From Apiospora phragmitis (taxonomy: Eukaryota > Ascomycota > Sordariomycetes > Amphisphaeriales > Apiosporaceae), in the NCBI GenBank assembly GCA_038363925.1, contig JAQQWL010000015.1, positions 2,046,001 to 2,110,000 on the forward strand: DNA of 64,000 bases, read 5' to 3'. The notes beneath the pieces were generated by a model that saw only the letters and a list, made by a program, of their open reading frames with translations, was not told where the DNA came from and searched no databases. How positions within the stretch are numbered: position 1 is the first letter of the stretch; each line of letters starts with the position of its first letter. Below, in pieces: positions 24,005 through 35,378 of this stretch. The position numbers and the translations under genes were made by a program.

Positions 24005-25003
24005 ATGTCCACTACAGGCTCAGAAGGTGAAGAAGCCATCACCGCCGATGAGATTACCGGCACCGCTCTTGGACCACTATCAGGTGCCGCCGAGGTCAAC
24101 ACAAGCACCAAAACACCACGGAATGCATGTAAGTGGGCTTAAGACCATGGTGCCCCCCAAGCAAACAGTATAAAGGTGACCTAACAAGCCAAGTCGCAGA
24201 ACTCATGACACCCAAGCCAAAGCAGCAAGATATGGGTCAATCATTGTCTCAAGGCCGCCACAAATGGCGTGCATCCCCATCGTCCGGACAGGCGGGCGGC
24301 CCCTCTACTGTCACTACCACCACCAAAAAGCGGTCCTTTGCAGGACGGGACGGCCTGGGTGCGTACATCGCGGACCCCGCGGCCTTCCCCGCCAGCCAGG
24401 TCATCTACTACAACGACGACTTCGTCGCCATCCGCGACCTGTACCCCAAGTCAGCCGTGCACTGCCTGCTGCTGCCGCGCCAGATCCCGCCCGACGTCGA
24501 GATGTTCGAAGCCGCCCGCTCGGACCCGGCCTTCCTCGCCGCGGCGCGGGCCGAGGCCGCCCGGCTCAAGACCCTTGTGGCCAAGGAGCTGGAGCGCAAG
24601 TTCGGCCGTGAGAGCCAGAGCAGCGCGCTGCGGCAGCGGGTCCTGAACGGTGAGGAGGAGGGGAGGCAGCGGGGAAGTTGCCGCCGGGCCGGGACTGGGA
24701 AAAGGAGGTGAAAGTCGGCCTGCACTCGAACCCGTCGATGAACCACCTGCACATCCACGTGCTGTCGCGCGACATGTCGTCCGAGTGCATGCGGCACAAG
24801 AAGCACTACAACTCGTTCAACACGGAGTTCTTTGCGGACCTGGTCGACTTCCCCTGGACGATAACGAGGCGTGGGCGCGGAAGCACTCGGAATGGTCGAG
24901 CCGGGATCTCGTCTGCTGGCGGTGCAGGAAGAACTTCACGAACAAGTTCCAGCAGCTCAAGGAGCACCTGGCACAGGAGTTTGAGGCCTGGAAACGGGAA
25001 TAG
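24005..25003 (+). CDS. HNT3: Aprataxin-like DNA-adenylate hydrolase (Hnt3) with two one-base frame breaks
   Basis: Hnt3 removes 5'-AMP from abortive DNA ligation products in the nucleus. Exon 1 (24005-24128) encodes a short acidic, Thr-rich N-terminus. The intron is 24129-24193 (donor GTAAGT, acceptor AAG, CTAAC branch site). Exon 2 carries a HIT domain: the N-terminal strand region around VIYYNDDFVAIRDLYPKSA, then the catalytic histidine triad in NHLHIHVLSRDM, followed by HKKHYNSFNT. The C-terminal zinc finger has CWRC and an HLxxEF end, as in fungal aprataxins (Cys2-His-Glu). Two frame changes occur, at a G4 run (24660-24663) and at a C4 run (24851-24854). Adding one base at each gives 936 bases, 311 residues. 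Because both sit in homopolymers and the flanking sequence is well conserved, I favour consensus errors over a pseudogene. Confidence 0.88.
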
Positions 25004-25311
25004 AGAGTAAAGCTCCTACTTATGCACAGGAGTATATATGTATATATCACCCATATATACCAATGAGTAAAATAGCCCTTTAAATTGGGTGTTCATAGGC
25101 AGGTTACATTCATCTAAACTAATCTCATACGCTTCATTCTAATGCTGACATGCTAATATGTAAGGAAAGGTGCTGTTAAGCTTGCTATATAAATTCGGCA
25201 CTGTATCCCCCACCCTTTGACCCAAAACCCATAACTCATACTCAAAAACAAAGTGGTATCTCATTGCAAATAACCTCGGAAATCGTTTGATGTAGTAGTT
25301 GTCCATCGTAA
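25004..25311. other. Convergent intergenic region
   Basis: The stretch of 308 bases between the HNT3 stop and the hydrolase stop is AT-rich, as expected of shared 3' ends. Nothing else is seen. Confidence 0.5.
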
Positions 25312-27299
25312 TCAATGTAGGGGATACATCCGCCCCGGGCTGGGTCGCTCAGCCAAAGTCTCCTCACTCTTGCGTTCGATCAGTCGCTTCCGCTCGTCGG
25401 GATACTTGGCGGTCTCGTTCTTGGAATACTTCGGGGCCGCCTCGTTATCGGAGGGCACCCGCGTATCCTCGCTGTTCTCCCCTTGGGGCCTGCTGTCGCT
25501 CCTCGGACTGGGGATGGGTGCCAGCAGCGCCGAGTCGCTGCTGAGAGCGGTCAGGAGAGGGGGCGCCTCGGTGGCCGGTGTCGGCGGCTGCGGGCCGATT
25601 TCGGGCGACATGAGCACATTGTTGGCGGTAGCGGGATCCTCGGTCTGAGCCGGGACATCGCCGCCGTCGTGTCCCGCCACGACCTGCTCGAGCGGCGCCG
25701 TGATCGGGCCCGGGCTGGGCTTGAGCCGGGAGTCGAGCTTCACGATTTCCTTGGCCAAACTCCTCACGCCCGACACGATGAGCTCCGGTCGCTCCCAGGC
25801 CAGCAGGCCGGCCTTCCCAGACGCTCGGTGTGCGTAGACCACCTTGTACTTCGCCTTGGCCCAGCCGGGACACGCGTAGCTTTCCTTGATCTCGGCTTGC
25901 GGCAGGATCTGCTGCGCTTCCTCATCTTGCACGGACTCGAAGCCGGATGCTTCCACCTCGTCTCCCAGGAACACGGTGATAGCCACTCGGGGCCGCAACT
26001 TCTTGGCGGGCTTATTCTTGGGGCTTTCGGTGATTTCGGGGTGATGAGCGCTGTGGGCCCAGAACCTCATGGCCGCCTCCGGACCCGGCAGCCAAGCCAA
26101 CTGCGTGAAGTTGATGATCTCCGCCTGGGTGAATTCCCTGTTCGGGGCCAGGAGCTTCAGGTACTTGAGGACGAAGACCAACAGCCCCGTGGGCGAGTCG
26201 CACAGAGCATAGGCAAGCGTGTTGGGCTCCTGCAGCAGTCCAAGCTGGTGGTTCAGCCCAAACTGTGCTGCTATCGACGAATTCTTCGATGCCTCCGAGG
26301 GCGGATTCCTCTTGAGGGCCGAGAAATCATCTTTGTGGTAGCCCATGATGGGCGCGGAGAAGAACTTCGCGATAGACCACTTGGCCCATGCAATCGGGGT
26401 CTCCTTCAGTCTCGGCTTTGCCAGAGGCGGCGAGATGAAGTGTGTGCCCACGCAGGAGTTAGGATGTTGGGTTGCTAAGTAGCTTGCCAGCTTCCAATCG
26501 ATCTGGGCAGGTGAACCTGACGCTGAGGCAGCGTTGGTGACGAGGTAGTGCGAATACTCTAGCCGGTTCATGAGGGAATTGAGGATCTCTCCGCTCGTGG
26601 ACACGGCCGGGGTGTTGTTCGGCAGTGCATCGCTGAAACCAAGTCCTGGCAGCGAGGGGATGACCAGATGGAACGGTTGGTTTATCGCCGCATCTTCCGG
26701 CTCCGTGAAGGATTGGAGGAGGTGCGCAAATGACAAACTGGTCAGGGGGAAGGGGGGTATCAGAAGAAGGGGAAGGGCATTCTCGTGAGAAGAGCGGGCA
26801 TGGATGAAGTGAATCCGAACTGGTGCCTCAGCGTTTGGTATCGTGAAGCCAGTGCGAAATTGTGGTAATTCATTGAAAGCTGCCTCTTCCGAGCGCCAAT
26901 CGTACTGTTCAAGCCTGAGTATCTGCTGTTAGTCCATTGCGACTTGTAAGTTTCGTGCAAGACAGAATCAGGACTCACCAGAAATCAACCAATGGCTCGA
27001 CTAGAGGTTTGGGCTCCCACCAGTCATCCGAGTTTGGCGGCGACTGTTCGTGGGGCAATCTGGTGATCTCGAGCTTCTGCTGAGTGAGGTCGATATATTT
27101 CGTCGACACCTGTGTTTCCAAGTCAGCGAGCGAACGGGAGCCACAGAGGTTCGCCAAAAACATGAGTGATCGGCGGGTTGCTTGGCCCTCTACTTACATG
27201 TAATTGGTATGGCTTGACTTCCTCATCTGGAGGGTGAGCGCTACCGTTCTGGCCAGCAGTGGCAGCAGCGTCGTCTGGTTGCTGAGCGTCACCAGCCAT
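25312..27299 (-). CDS. Epoxide-hydrolase-like alpha/beta hydrolase with degenerate active site and long disordered tail, 611 residues
   Basis: Exons are 27198-27299, 26979-27109 and 25312-26914; the introns at 27110-27197 and 26915-26978 have GTAAGT and GTGAGT donors. The N-terminal part is an EHN domain (YIDLTQQKLEITRLPHE, then WLEQYDWRSEEAAFNELPQF). An alpha/beta hydrolase fold follows, with the HPSLPGLGFSD-type strand kept as VIPSLPGLGFSDAL. The oxyanion HGxP motif is replaced by PPFPL. The nucleophile region reads PAQIDWKLAS, in which the usual GGDWG is altered although an Asp remains. The C-terminal catalytic His (usually GGHFAALE) appears as SGKAGLLAWE. It is therefore probably not an active epoxide hydrolase. 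About 130 Pro/Ser/Glu-rich residues at the C-terminus look disordered. An upstream in-frame ATG at 27341 is an alternative start. Confidence 0.85.
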
Positions 27300-28490
27300 T
27301 ACCCGGGCAATGGACGTCGTGTCCGTGAATGTTCCATACATGATGATGGATGTGAAGAGACAAGACAGCAGCAGCAGCAACGAAAATTGGTCAACACAAC
27401 ACACGTTCCGCAGACAGTCCCGGGGACTTCTGTCGCGCGCAAACCCATTTAATTATATCTGGGTAGCAAGGATGCAGTGTGGCTTGACAGGAACCAGAGT
27501 GTGGCGAGTGCGGTTCCTCGAGGTTCCCTCCCTGCGCCGGCCTTGCCTGAAGGGCGTTAGATCCACGCTTGAAACAGGAATTTTTCGGGCACAACCCCTG
27601 TCTGGCGGCTGGACCCCTGTGCAGCTCTTGCTACCCAAGGACCCCGAAAGGGAGCTTTCTCTGGATTCTGGGAGGTCGGCAGGATGTGGCGGCAAGGAGT
27701 GGCGGTGTCTGCTTATCTCGACGGGGTCCTGGATTACTGCAGATCCAACCCGTCAGCAAATGAAAAGTGCGAGACACCCTTTCCTTGCCATATCCTGCGC
27801 GCAGTAAGCGGCTCGACCGCATAAGCGGTGAAACGAATCTGGAGAACGGGGAATGTGTTGCCTGGTCTGGGCATGAAAGCCAGCGCACTGTTAAGTGGTC
27901 ACTGGGCAGAACGCATTGCTAGCTCAACGGGGAGACCCACGAAGATGAGGTGTTTGGCGACAATCAGCCCAGCAGCGCGCGTCACGGTTGGTGGTTGGTG
28001 GTTGGCGTCCTGCGGCCGTTACTGCTAGGGAGCCCGACTATTCGGGGCTACTCAAGTCGCAGGCAGTTTCTGACTTGACGGGGGATAGAGAGGTTACATT
28101 CGTCCAGGCTGGTTCCCGCCGTCCCGCCGTCTCCATAGCTGAGTTGTACAAGTGGCGGTGCGTGCGTACATACAGGCCCCATCCAGCTAAGCCAGGGACC
28201 CCCATCAACAGTAGGGACCCTTGTTCTCGCGGAGATGATCAGCGGCCAAACCATTCGCTTCTGTCCCACGTCCGACGAGACAAGAGAAGAAATCGCTAAA
28301 TTCTGTGGCAGCAAAGAACAAAAATGCATGAAGAAATTCTCTGATTATTACAAGCCATCCTTGCTGGACGGACACCGACAGATCGGATCGGATTGCCGGC
28401 CCAACTTCCATGCCCGCGCTAAGAAATAAGTGCGGCTTTTAGCTTTGGGTTGAAGGAAAAGATGGGATGACAGATGCAGCTCCCCGTCGC
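27300..28490. other. Intergenic region without a recognisable gene
   Basis: It includes the promoter of the hydrolase gene at its left end. Overlapping frames on both strands near 27.4-27.9 kb lack motifs. I see no repeats or RNA genes. Confidence 0.45.
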
Positions 28491-29601
28491 CTATCCAACC
28501 TCCGCCCAAGTAAACATCATGTACGGATATGGATTCCATCTACTGTAGATACCGAATTCAGTCAGCTGTACCGTCACGTCGGTGCCCAATCGTGACATGA
28601 TCGGAGGCCTTGAGACTCGGCGTATGCGAACATCTCCGCATACCCCGCGGTTGCGCTGGCTGATAGGGTCACGAGCTGGTCCGTCGCTGGCCCGTCGCTG
28701 GCTGCAGAGAGCCACTTCGACCTTGACGTTATCAGGGTACAGCGCTTTGATCTGATTTAGATCATACGCTCCATTGCAATCGCCAGCGCAGAAGGTGCAA
28801 TCGCGCTCGCCCGCATACGTCTGTGGGGTAACATAGAGAGAAAAAATTCGTCGGTCGGTTCAGCACGTGAAGATTCCACGATCGATGACTCAATGACAAC
28901 ACTCTTCTTCCCGATCTACGAGGAAATTTTCGTACCAGAAGTGGCGCCTCGTATCTCTGGACCACCCTGGCACCAACCCCCAGGTTAATGAGCTCGCAGG
29001 CACCGACGGTCTGCCTGATCCTCGCCTAGTGTTCCGCAAGGGCGGGCTCCATGACGTTGAGCAACGCAAAGACCAGGTAGCCGCTCCCGCGGTCGCGGAA
29101 CGCGGGCGGGGTCGAAGTCCGCCGCGTAGTGGGCGTCGAGGACCTCGAGCTTCTCGAGCTTGAGCAGGCAGGGCAGGGGCGGCCTTGGGCGAGACGATGA
29201 ACCCTCATCACCATCGGCAGCGCCGCATCGCTCTGCACGTCCGGATAGCGCGCCTTGCAAGTGGTGGGTCGCCGACGTGGACGGTCTTGGTGGGTCAGTG
29301 ACTGCGATAACGCGAGCGAGCGGTCGCCGTCCGTGACCCTTGCGATCTTCAGCAGATCCCCCGCCGACGCCAGCCTCGTGAGCCTCTTGATCACCTGGGC
29401 CTGCACGGGCACCTGGAGGGCATTGTACATAGGTGTCGGGCTTGGCCGACTGCTGACTGCCCGACACCCAAAAGGCCGTACGTGAGGATGCTTATAGCCG
29501 GCGCATAGGGCGGCGTCGACGTACGAATACTCAGGGGGCTTATACTCGGCATCCCAACATCTATAGACATCAACAGTATCCAGCATTGTTTCCCCATCCA
29601 T
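28491..29601 (-). pseudogene. Broken protein-coding gene, family uncertain (leucine-rich, possibly F-box-like)
   Basis: Protein-like frames succeed each other with breaks. From 29601 a frame contains IKRLTRLASAGDLLKIARV, which weakly recalls an F-box. At a G4 run (29176-29179, plus strand) it shifts into a frame with LLKLEKLEVLDAHYAADFD. At 29108-29111 it shifts back (one extra or two missing bases) into RDRGSGYLVFALLNVMEP. That frame meets a TAG at 29026-29028 but continues open for about 85 codons (ARIRQTVGACELINLGVGA). After a possible intron at 28821-28935 a last exon of 110 codons ends at 28491; its start is Cys-rich (ERDCTFCAGDCNG). The TAG would be TGG with one G-to-A change. The mixture of defects fits decay better than homopolymer error alone. 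The family call is inference. Confidence 0.4.
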
Positions 29602-30604
29602 TGACGTTTCCTCCGTCCGGTGTCTGGCTATATATACTATACATATTGTCGAAAGTTACCCCATGACTAGCGATCTGGAGAATGCCCGACGTGTCGCTGG
29701 TCTCCTCCGTGGGGACGCATAGCTGCGCCAGGTATCGAGATCTACTGTCCACTCTGCCGCGTTGACATCCTTCCCAATGCGCAAGGTTTGGTGTATGTAT
29801 GGCGGGCGTTCGCGGCTTGTATCGACAAGGGCACTCTGAGCTCCACGCATGGCGGCACCATGACGCTACCTGGAGCAATTCGAACCCCTATTTACGCGTG
29901 GTACCATTTGTCATCGAAGTCATCTCACCCACGAACTGGTCATCAAGGGGCACTTGTGACCCCTCGCCCTCCTTCCAGAGACGCGGGCTGAACTGGGGTT
30001 GGTACTAATTTGTGTTCTCGGATCAACAGTGATGCTCGTGGCGGCTCTTCCAGGGGGGTGTAAGTATATCCTATTATGTATGTATGTCATGTCAAGCTTA
30101 TATGGATCAGTTAACGTTGATTACCTACCTGAGGAGATGTAAAGATTTGGGGGCTGCATGGCTCTGGCATCCAGTGCATTTCTAAATAACGCTCTGAAGA
30201 GATACCGTAAGGCGATCGAACAGGAGCGCATTATGATGTCTTGGACGAGAACATCTCGATATATCAAACATCGTATCAGGCTCAGGCACTGCTCTAGAAT
30301 TTATGAAGTCTCGAGTTGCTGTCCCATAATTGCATGCTGACCAAGCTTGGCATCTACATATTCCTTTAGCTGTCAACGTTATTGGTCAATGAAACTTCAA
30401 GAGCTCTTTCGCCTCGCGACAACGTCACACTGCATTATCAGATCTGTGTTACTTTGATGAGATTATGTGTCAGAGAACAAAGTGTGGCTGACAACTTCGT
30501 ATTGTCGTGACAATTCCATGTCATCCGAAAGACAGGTGGACACAATATCGCAAGTTGCATGGTTCTTGTTTCGGCCAGTCCCGCTCACCGCTTGACCTAC
30601 CTAA
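29602..30604. other. Intergenic region without a recognisable gene
   Basis: Short frames only, on both strands, with no motif. It runs up to the inverted-repeat element. Confidence 0.4.
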
Positions 30605-30940
30605 GGCGGTTCGTAAGGGCAGGTGTGGCAAAACCCATTTTTAACATTTACGCTTCCCATTTTCGATATCTCGTGTCTACGTACGGATATGCTTCTTAAA
30701 GCGACGACGTCGGGGTATATCGCCATGTAACCACAGATTAGTAGTTAGGGTTAGTGGTTGGGGTCCGAGTATGTGTATGTGTATTCCGATGTTGTGCGAT
30801 ATGCCGATTCTGGGAAATGCGAGATACCGATATGCCAATTCCGGGAAATGGGAAGAGAGGAAAATGATAAAGCAATTAACCTTTTCAGGTGATTTTGGTG
30901 GTGAAAATCAGTTTTGTCACACCTGCCCTTACGAACCGCC
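30605..30940. mobile_element. Short non-coding inverted-repeat element (MITE-like), 336 bp
   Basis: A 30-base terminal repeat at 30605-30634 starts GGCGGTTCGTAAGGGCAGGT. It is matched in inverse orientation at 30911-30940 with one mismatch (GTGG versus GTGA). The match weakens but continues further inwards (CAAAAC then ATTTT on both sides). Within the element, CTTCCCATTTTCGATATCTCG near the left end is partly complementary to the segment with GAGATACC and GGAAATGGGAAG near the right end, so the whole could fold back on itself. No transposase frame fits in it. I do not see a clear target-site duplication next to the ends. This is the layout of a MITE or foldback element derived from a DNA transposon. 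Confidence 0.7.
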
Positions 30941-31527
30941 GTCCCTACCCCTGAGTTGCGTAATGAGCGTGCGAAGTGGACAGAGACATATCCACGGATC
31001 ACGAAACGGTTGCTGTATCACGCGACCTAGGTATCATTTGAAGTTAAACGGATATGACCGTCTCTTCACCGAAGGTGAGCATTATCGCGCGAGCTTCAGA
31101 TGAGCGCATAAGCTTTCTTGCAACCTGCTTCGCCAAGGACCCCGCAGCGCGCAGTGCAACTCTATCACCACTTTTAGAGCCACTTCGTCGTCTCACGACT
31201 ATCAGATTAGATGGTGTTTAAACCGTGAATGCATTGCTATCCCCCCCAGTCGGCCGAGGGGTTGGCATTGAGCAATGCGGGGACGATGCCTCGGTATCCA
31301 ACTTAATGCAAAGAATGACCACCCGGGGCCCGGCCCGGGTCCGGTCCCCGGCCTCAGAAATAGCATAACCATCAAGGTAGGTGCACTCGTCTGCTCGTGG
31401 AGACACAGAGTCCACCAGGAGGACAGTAACTTGCAGCTGGAGGCCTCAACTGGTTCTGAAGATCATCAAATCGACACAGGAAGGGAAAACTGGGAGGCAA
31501 GGTGCCCGTCCCAGCACGCAATCAATC
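30941..31527. other. Intergenic region upstream of the reductase gene
   Basis: It contains a GC palindrome-like stretch around 31323-31345 (repeated CCGGGGCCCGGCCCGGG-type sequence). The open frame continues upstream of the chosen reductase start, but without conservation that I recognise. No further gene is seen. Confidence 0.45.
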
Positions 31528-32606
31528 ATGGACGGCCCACCAGCCCAGCAGCGGAAGCCCACGGTCCTCCTGACCGGCTGCTCCGAAGGCGGCATCGGCT
31601 TCGCCCTGGCGCAGGAGTACCACCGCTGCGGCTGCCGCGTGGTCGCGACGGCGCGCAGCCCGGCCAAGATGCAAGCACTCAAAACAACCACAACGACAAC
31701 GGACTCGGGAGGAGGCACCGGCGATCTGACGCTCCTCCAGCTCAACGTGACGGTCCCGGCGTCGATCCGGGAAGCCGTGCAGGCCGTGACGGACCACCTT
31801 AGCGCCACGGGAGGACTGCTAGACATCGTGGTCAACAACGCGGGCGGCGGCTACCAGGCCCCGCTGCTGGACGCCGACCTGGACGCGGGCCGGCGGCTCT
31901 TCGACGTCAACGTCTGGGGCGTGCTCGCCGTGACGCAGGCCTTCGCGCCGCTCCTCGCCGCCTCCGCCGCGGCCGGACGGCGGCCGCGCGTCGTGAACAT
32001 CGGGAGCGTGGCCGGGCTGGTGCCCGTCCCGTGGCAGGGCATCTGTAAGTAGTTTCTCAGTGCTATCATAGATCCTTATTCTTATATACTCCATACAAAA
32101 CATACATCCATATCCCCATCTCTTTCGCGGCCCCCTTTCCCTTCTTCCGTAGACTTACCGCGACTGCAATAGATAACGCCTCCAAAGCCGCCCTAGCCAG
32201 CCTCAACAACGCCATGCGCCTCGAGCTCCGCCCTTTAGGCATCGACGTCGTGCACATCGTCACAGGCGGGATCGCGACCAACTTCTTCGACAACGCGGCC
32301 GCCGTCACCCTATCCCAAAACAGCCTCTACGCGCCGATCGCGGCGGACATCGAGGCCAACGTCGAGGGCGGGCGGGCCCGGGACACGCAGGGGTGCTCCG
32401 TCGAGGTGTATGCTCGTACCGTGGTCGCGCAGACGCTCCGGACGAACCCGCCCACGTCCGTCTGGAAGGGCACCTTGGCCACCGTCGTCTGGCTCGGGTC
32501 GCGCCTCGGCTGGGACTGGATCAACGACAGGATCATCGGGTGGATGTGGGGGATGGGCCCGCTGCGGGCCAAGTTCAAGGCGGCCACGTCCAAGAAGCAG
32601 TTGTGA
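31528..32606 (+). CDS. Short-chain dehydrogenase/reductase, AYR1-like (NADPH-dependent 1-acyldihydroxyacetone phosphate reductase type)
   Basis: This is a classical SDR of 316 residues encoded by exons 31528-32044 and 32173-32606; the 128-base intron has a GTAAGT donor and splits the catalytic tyrosine codon. Visible motifs are the Rossmann glycine motif TGCSEGGIG, the NNAG motif in DIVVNNAGGG, a serine in NIGSVAGLV, and the active-site YNASK, which forms only after splicing. The segment VTGGIATNFFD and the C-terminal amphipathic or membrane-associated part (VVWLGSRLGWDWI) match the Ayr1 subgroup. That subgroup reduces acyl-DHAP in lipid droplets and ER for phosphatidate synthesis. Substrate cannot be fixed from sequence alone, since fungi have several such paralogs. 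The start at 31528 is preferred because the SDR fold begins shortly after it; the frame is open further upstream. No frame break is present. Confidence 0.88.
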
Positions 32607-33431
32607 AGCGTTGAATTATCACCTTGTAAATACATTGCACACACGTACATAACCGTCATTGCGGGTTGGGATACTATTGGGGACAAGAGCCTAGCAGTTT
32701 GTATGTTCTTACTATTACTATTATTTGAAGATGCCTCTCTTTCCTTATTCTTCTAGCTCTAGTACAACTGCCTTCCTTTCCTCGGTGCTCATTGAAGTGA
32801 TGGCTTTCGAGTCAACTGGCTTCGCAAATGTCTCCATAGAGCATACGGCAATCCTTCACATCATGCCACTACTAACACAGATGGCAGGCAACTGCTCGCG
32901 AAGCTTCAGTAGAGGGCACTACCCCCTGACACTGTGCCCTTTGATTGGCATCCGCACTCCTTGGGTAACGAGATATTGACTGTAATACTTCGGGAAAGCC
33001 CCTGTATCGTAGTCATGCAGTGGTAGAAAATGCCTGCATGATTATGAATAGCCACCGCAAGTAAGATGAAGTTTGGCGAAGCATCAGCCCAGCTTTTGTA
33101 TAGAACGTCCCCAGCTCCTACTGCGGATCGCTTGGCTTGCTTTCAGGGAGTAATCACATGTCAAAATCAGCGGCGTGCCCAGAGCTGCCGACCGGAGACC
33201 TGCACCTCGCGCCCACCAATATCTCATCCAAGCTGATCAAACCCGAATGGGGGGCCGCGACGCCTGGCAATATATGCCAGGGAATCGGCCAACAAATTTC
33301 GCTCGCAAGCCAGCCGACGCAAGCCAAGGCGACTGATATGGGAGGTAGTTGTGGCGGACCAGAACGCAGCCGGTAAATTTGCCCGTGAACGGGCTTTTAG
33401 GAGCCTGCGTGGGTAGTTGTTCTCGGGCAGT
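32607..33431. other. Convergent intergenic region
   Basis: It lies between the reductase stop and the stop of the two-TM protein gene. Only short frames are present, with nothing recognised. Confidence 0.45.
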
Positions 33432-34517
33432 TCAGTCTCCTGTAATCTTCGCATGCCTGAAGTACTTCATGCCTACCCACGCCGTCACAACCCAGACCCA
33501 AGCCATGATGCAGGTCAAGATCATCAAGGCCGGGTAGTAGCCTACGATGGGCAGTGTAGGATCGTCTTCGAACTCGGGCGGCGCATACGGTGTGGTGCCG
33601 ACATCCCACGCCCAGCTCCAGACCCCGAGACAGCTTCCCATGCCGATCACGAAGACCGTCCAGGTCACTATCAGGATCACCCAGCCCCACCATTCCGTCT
33701 CGCTGTAGTCGTACTCGGAATCGGACGGCGGGAGCGGCGAAGCGGTTAAGCCTTGTAAGGACAGTGGCGACTTGGCATGTTTTATGGACCGGCGGCGCTG
33801 GAGAGACACGGACGGGGCGCGGAGCGCTTTCGAGAAGTACGACTCGGAGCCGGAGGATACAGAAGAGAGGGTGGGTCGCAAGGGCGAAGCAGACCGAGTC
33901 TTTAGGGAGAGGATATCCTCTTCGTCGGTGGTCGAGGTATACGACGAGATGGTAGGACTAGGTAATTGCGCAACGGGGTCGGTTTTAGGTGGGGATGGCC
34001 GGTCTGCCAAATCGGCTCTATGAGCATACCCATCCATGGAGGGACGAGGCGTGATGTCGGAAATGCCTAGGCCGAGGGCGGAATCCATCGGGGATACGGG
34101 GGATGCCGCTACAGTATCTGATATAGGGCCAGAAGTCACGATGACTTCGGGTGGTCCTCCAGGGGCGACCGTGGTGTTGTTATTGGTGTTGATGTTCAGA
34201 GGACTCCTTTCGCGCTGTGCGCCGCGGCCGAGCAGGGCGACCTTCCTCAGGGAACCCTTACGCCTGCGCGTCTTGATCTGCTGCTGCGCCGACTGCTGCG
34301 ATATGGGCGCCAGGGCACGGGGCGGGCGACTCAGGGCGTCCTCGGCGATGTCGATGTGTCGCGACTCTTTCAGGCTCGATCGGCTGTCGGAGGAGCGCAG
34401 GAAGTTGGGCAGCTTGGACAGGATGCCGCCGCCAGACGAGCCGCTCCTTTTACGGTGGGTTACCTGAGCGCCGGCGGTCTGAGTCGGTGGACTAGTACTG
34501 GGCGGTTGGTTCTCCAT
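33432..34517 (-). CDS. Conserved fungal protein of unknown function with a disordered N-terminus and two transmembrane helices
   Basis: This is a single exon of 361 codons. Residues 1 to about 265 are Ser/Pro/Arg-rich and probably disordered, with clusters such as RKRSGSSGGG and KTRRRKGSLRK that could be phosphorylated. The C-terminal 95 residues are hydrophobic and strongly structured. A YSETEWWGW motif leads into a first helix (VILIVTWTVFVIGMGSCLG). A loop follows (SWAWDVGTTPYAPPEFEDD), then a second helix (ALMILTCIMAWVWVVTAW) and a short basic tail (GMKYFRHAKI). I recognise the C-terminal part as typical of an uncharacterised Sordariomycete membrane protein but know no function for it. The gene is divergent from the ZRG17-like gene across 861 bases. 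Confidence 0.8.
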   Translation of the reverse strand: MENQPPSTSPPTQTAGAQVTHRKRSGSSGGGILSKLPNFLRSSDSRSSLKESRHIDIAEDALSRPPRALAPISQQSAQQQIKTRRRKGSLRKVALLGRGAQRERSPLNINTNNNTTVAPGGPPEVIVTSGPISDTVAASPVSPMDSALGLGISDITPRPSMDGYAHRADLADRPSPPKTDPVAQLPSPTISSYTSTTDEEDILSLKTRSASPLRPTLSSVSSGSESYFSKALRAPSVSLQRRRSIKHAKSPLSLQGLTASPLPPSDSEYDYSETEWWGWVILIVTWTVFVIGMGSCLGVWSWAWDVGTTPYAPPEFEDDPTLPIVGYYPALMILTCIMAWVWVVTAWVGMKYFRHAKITGD

Positions 34518-35378
34518 TCTGTTGGTTTCGCGAAAGTGCCTGTTGAAACCTTGACTTTAGGTTGGGTCGTGGCGCCCATCAGACGAGAGAAGCTTGGGCG
34601 GAACTGCGGTCATTTGCGCATGTACAGGGAGATGATTGCTTGTCTCGTCTTGGATGATATGTAGAAACGAGCGTCGGTTACATGCTGGTGGTTTTCTGTA
34701 TCGGAGATATCGAGCCGCATAACACCCCATATGGCCTTTTGCTGCTATTACGGTTCGGACATGAATCTTGATTACTGAAATGACCAGACGACGCATGTAG
34801 CAAACAAGTCATGTTCATTGGTTTTTTGGACAGAGGCTACAGAGGGAGTGGGGAGGCTCCTAAAGCAGCTGCAAGGGGCGCTAATTGATGGCTGCTCAAT
34901 TGCGGCATCAACCTGGAGGGTTAAGGTTATGCCCCCTAACCAATCCAGCTGTAGGTTCGGATTGGACCACATGACACCAAACGATGGCCATCAAATGAGT
35001 CTATCTGGAGATTTCTAGAGACGATACAAATAGTTAACCACCAATTCTCAATTGATCTTGATATGTCCGCACAATACACCCATCTGAGGATCTGTCTTCC
35101 CCAGTCATGCGTGTGAGACAGCGGCAATGGCCATTTTCATTGATCATAGCCATTGGGCTTGCGCCTGGAGATTAACACACCCAAGATTCCAGCACACCCA
35201 CCACCCGAATCAGGACAAGCGCCAGGAACGTTACGTAGCCGAAGTCGACCAGTGGCCCTTGTCCACCTCCAGCTGGGGAATGAGTGACCAGTGACCACTG
35301 TAATTATGATATGAAATTCCGTCTGTCCTCCAGTCCTTGCTATCAATGATATGAGCGCGCCGCTGCCCGCCTTTATCA
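34518..35378. promoter_or_regulatory. Divergent promoter region between the two-TM protein gene and the zinc transporter gene
   Basis: The stretch of 861 bases lies between two outward-facing start codons. I see no clear TATA box. I did not find a repeated candidate metal-response site. Confidence 0.45.
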
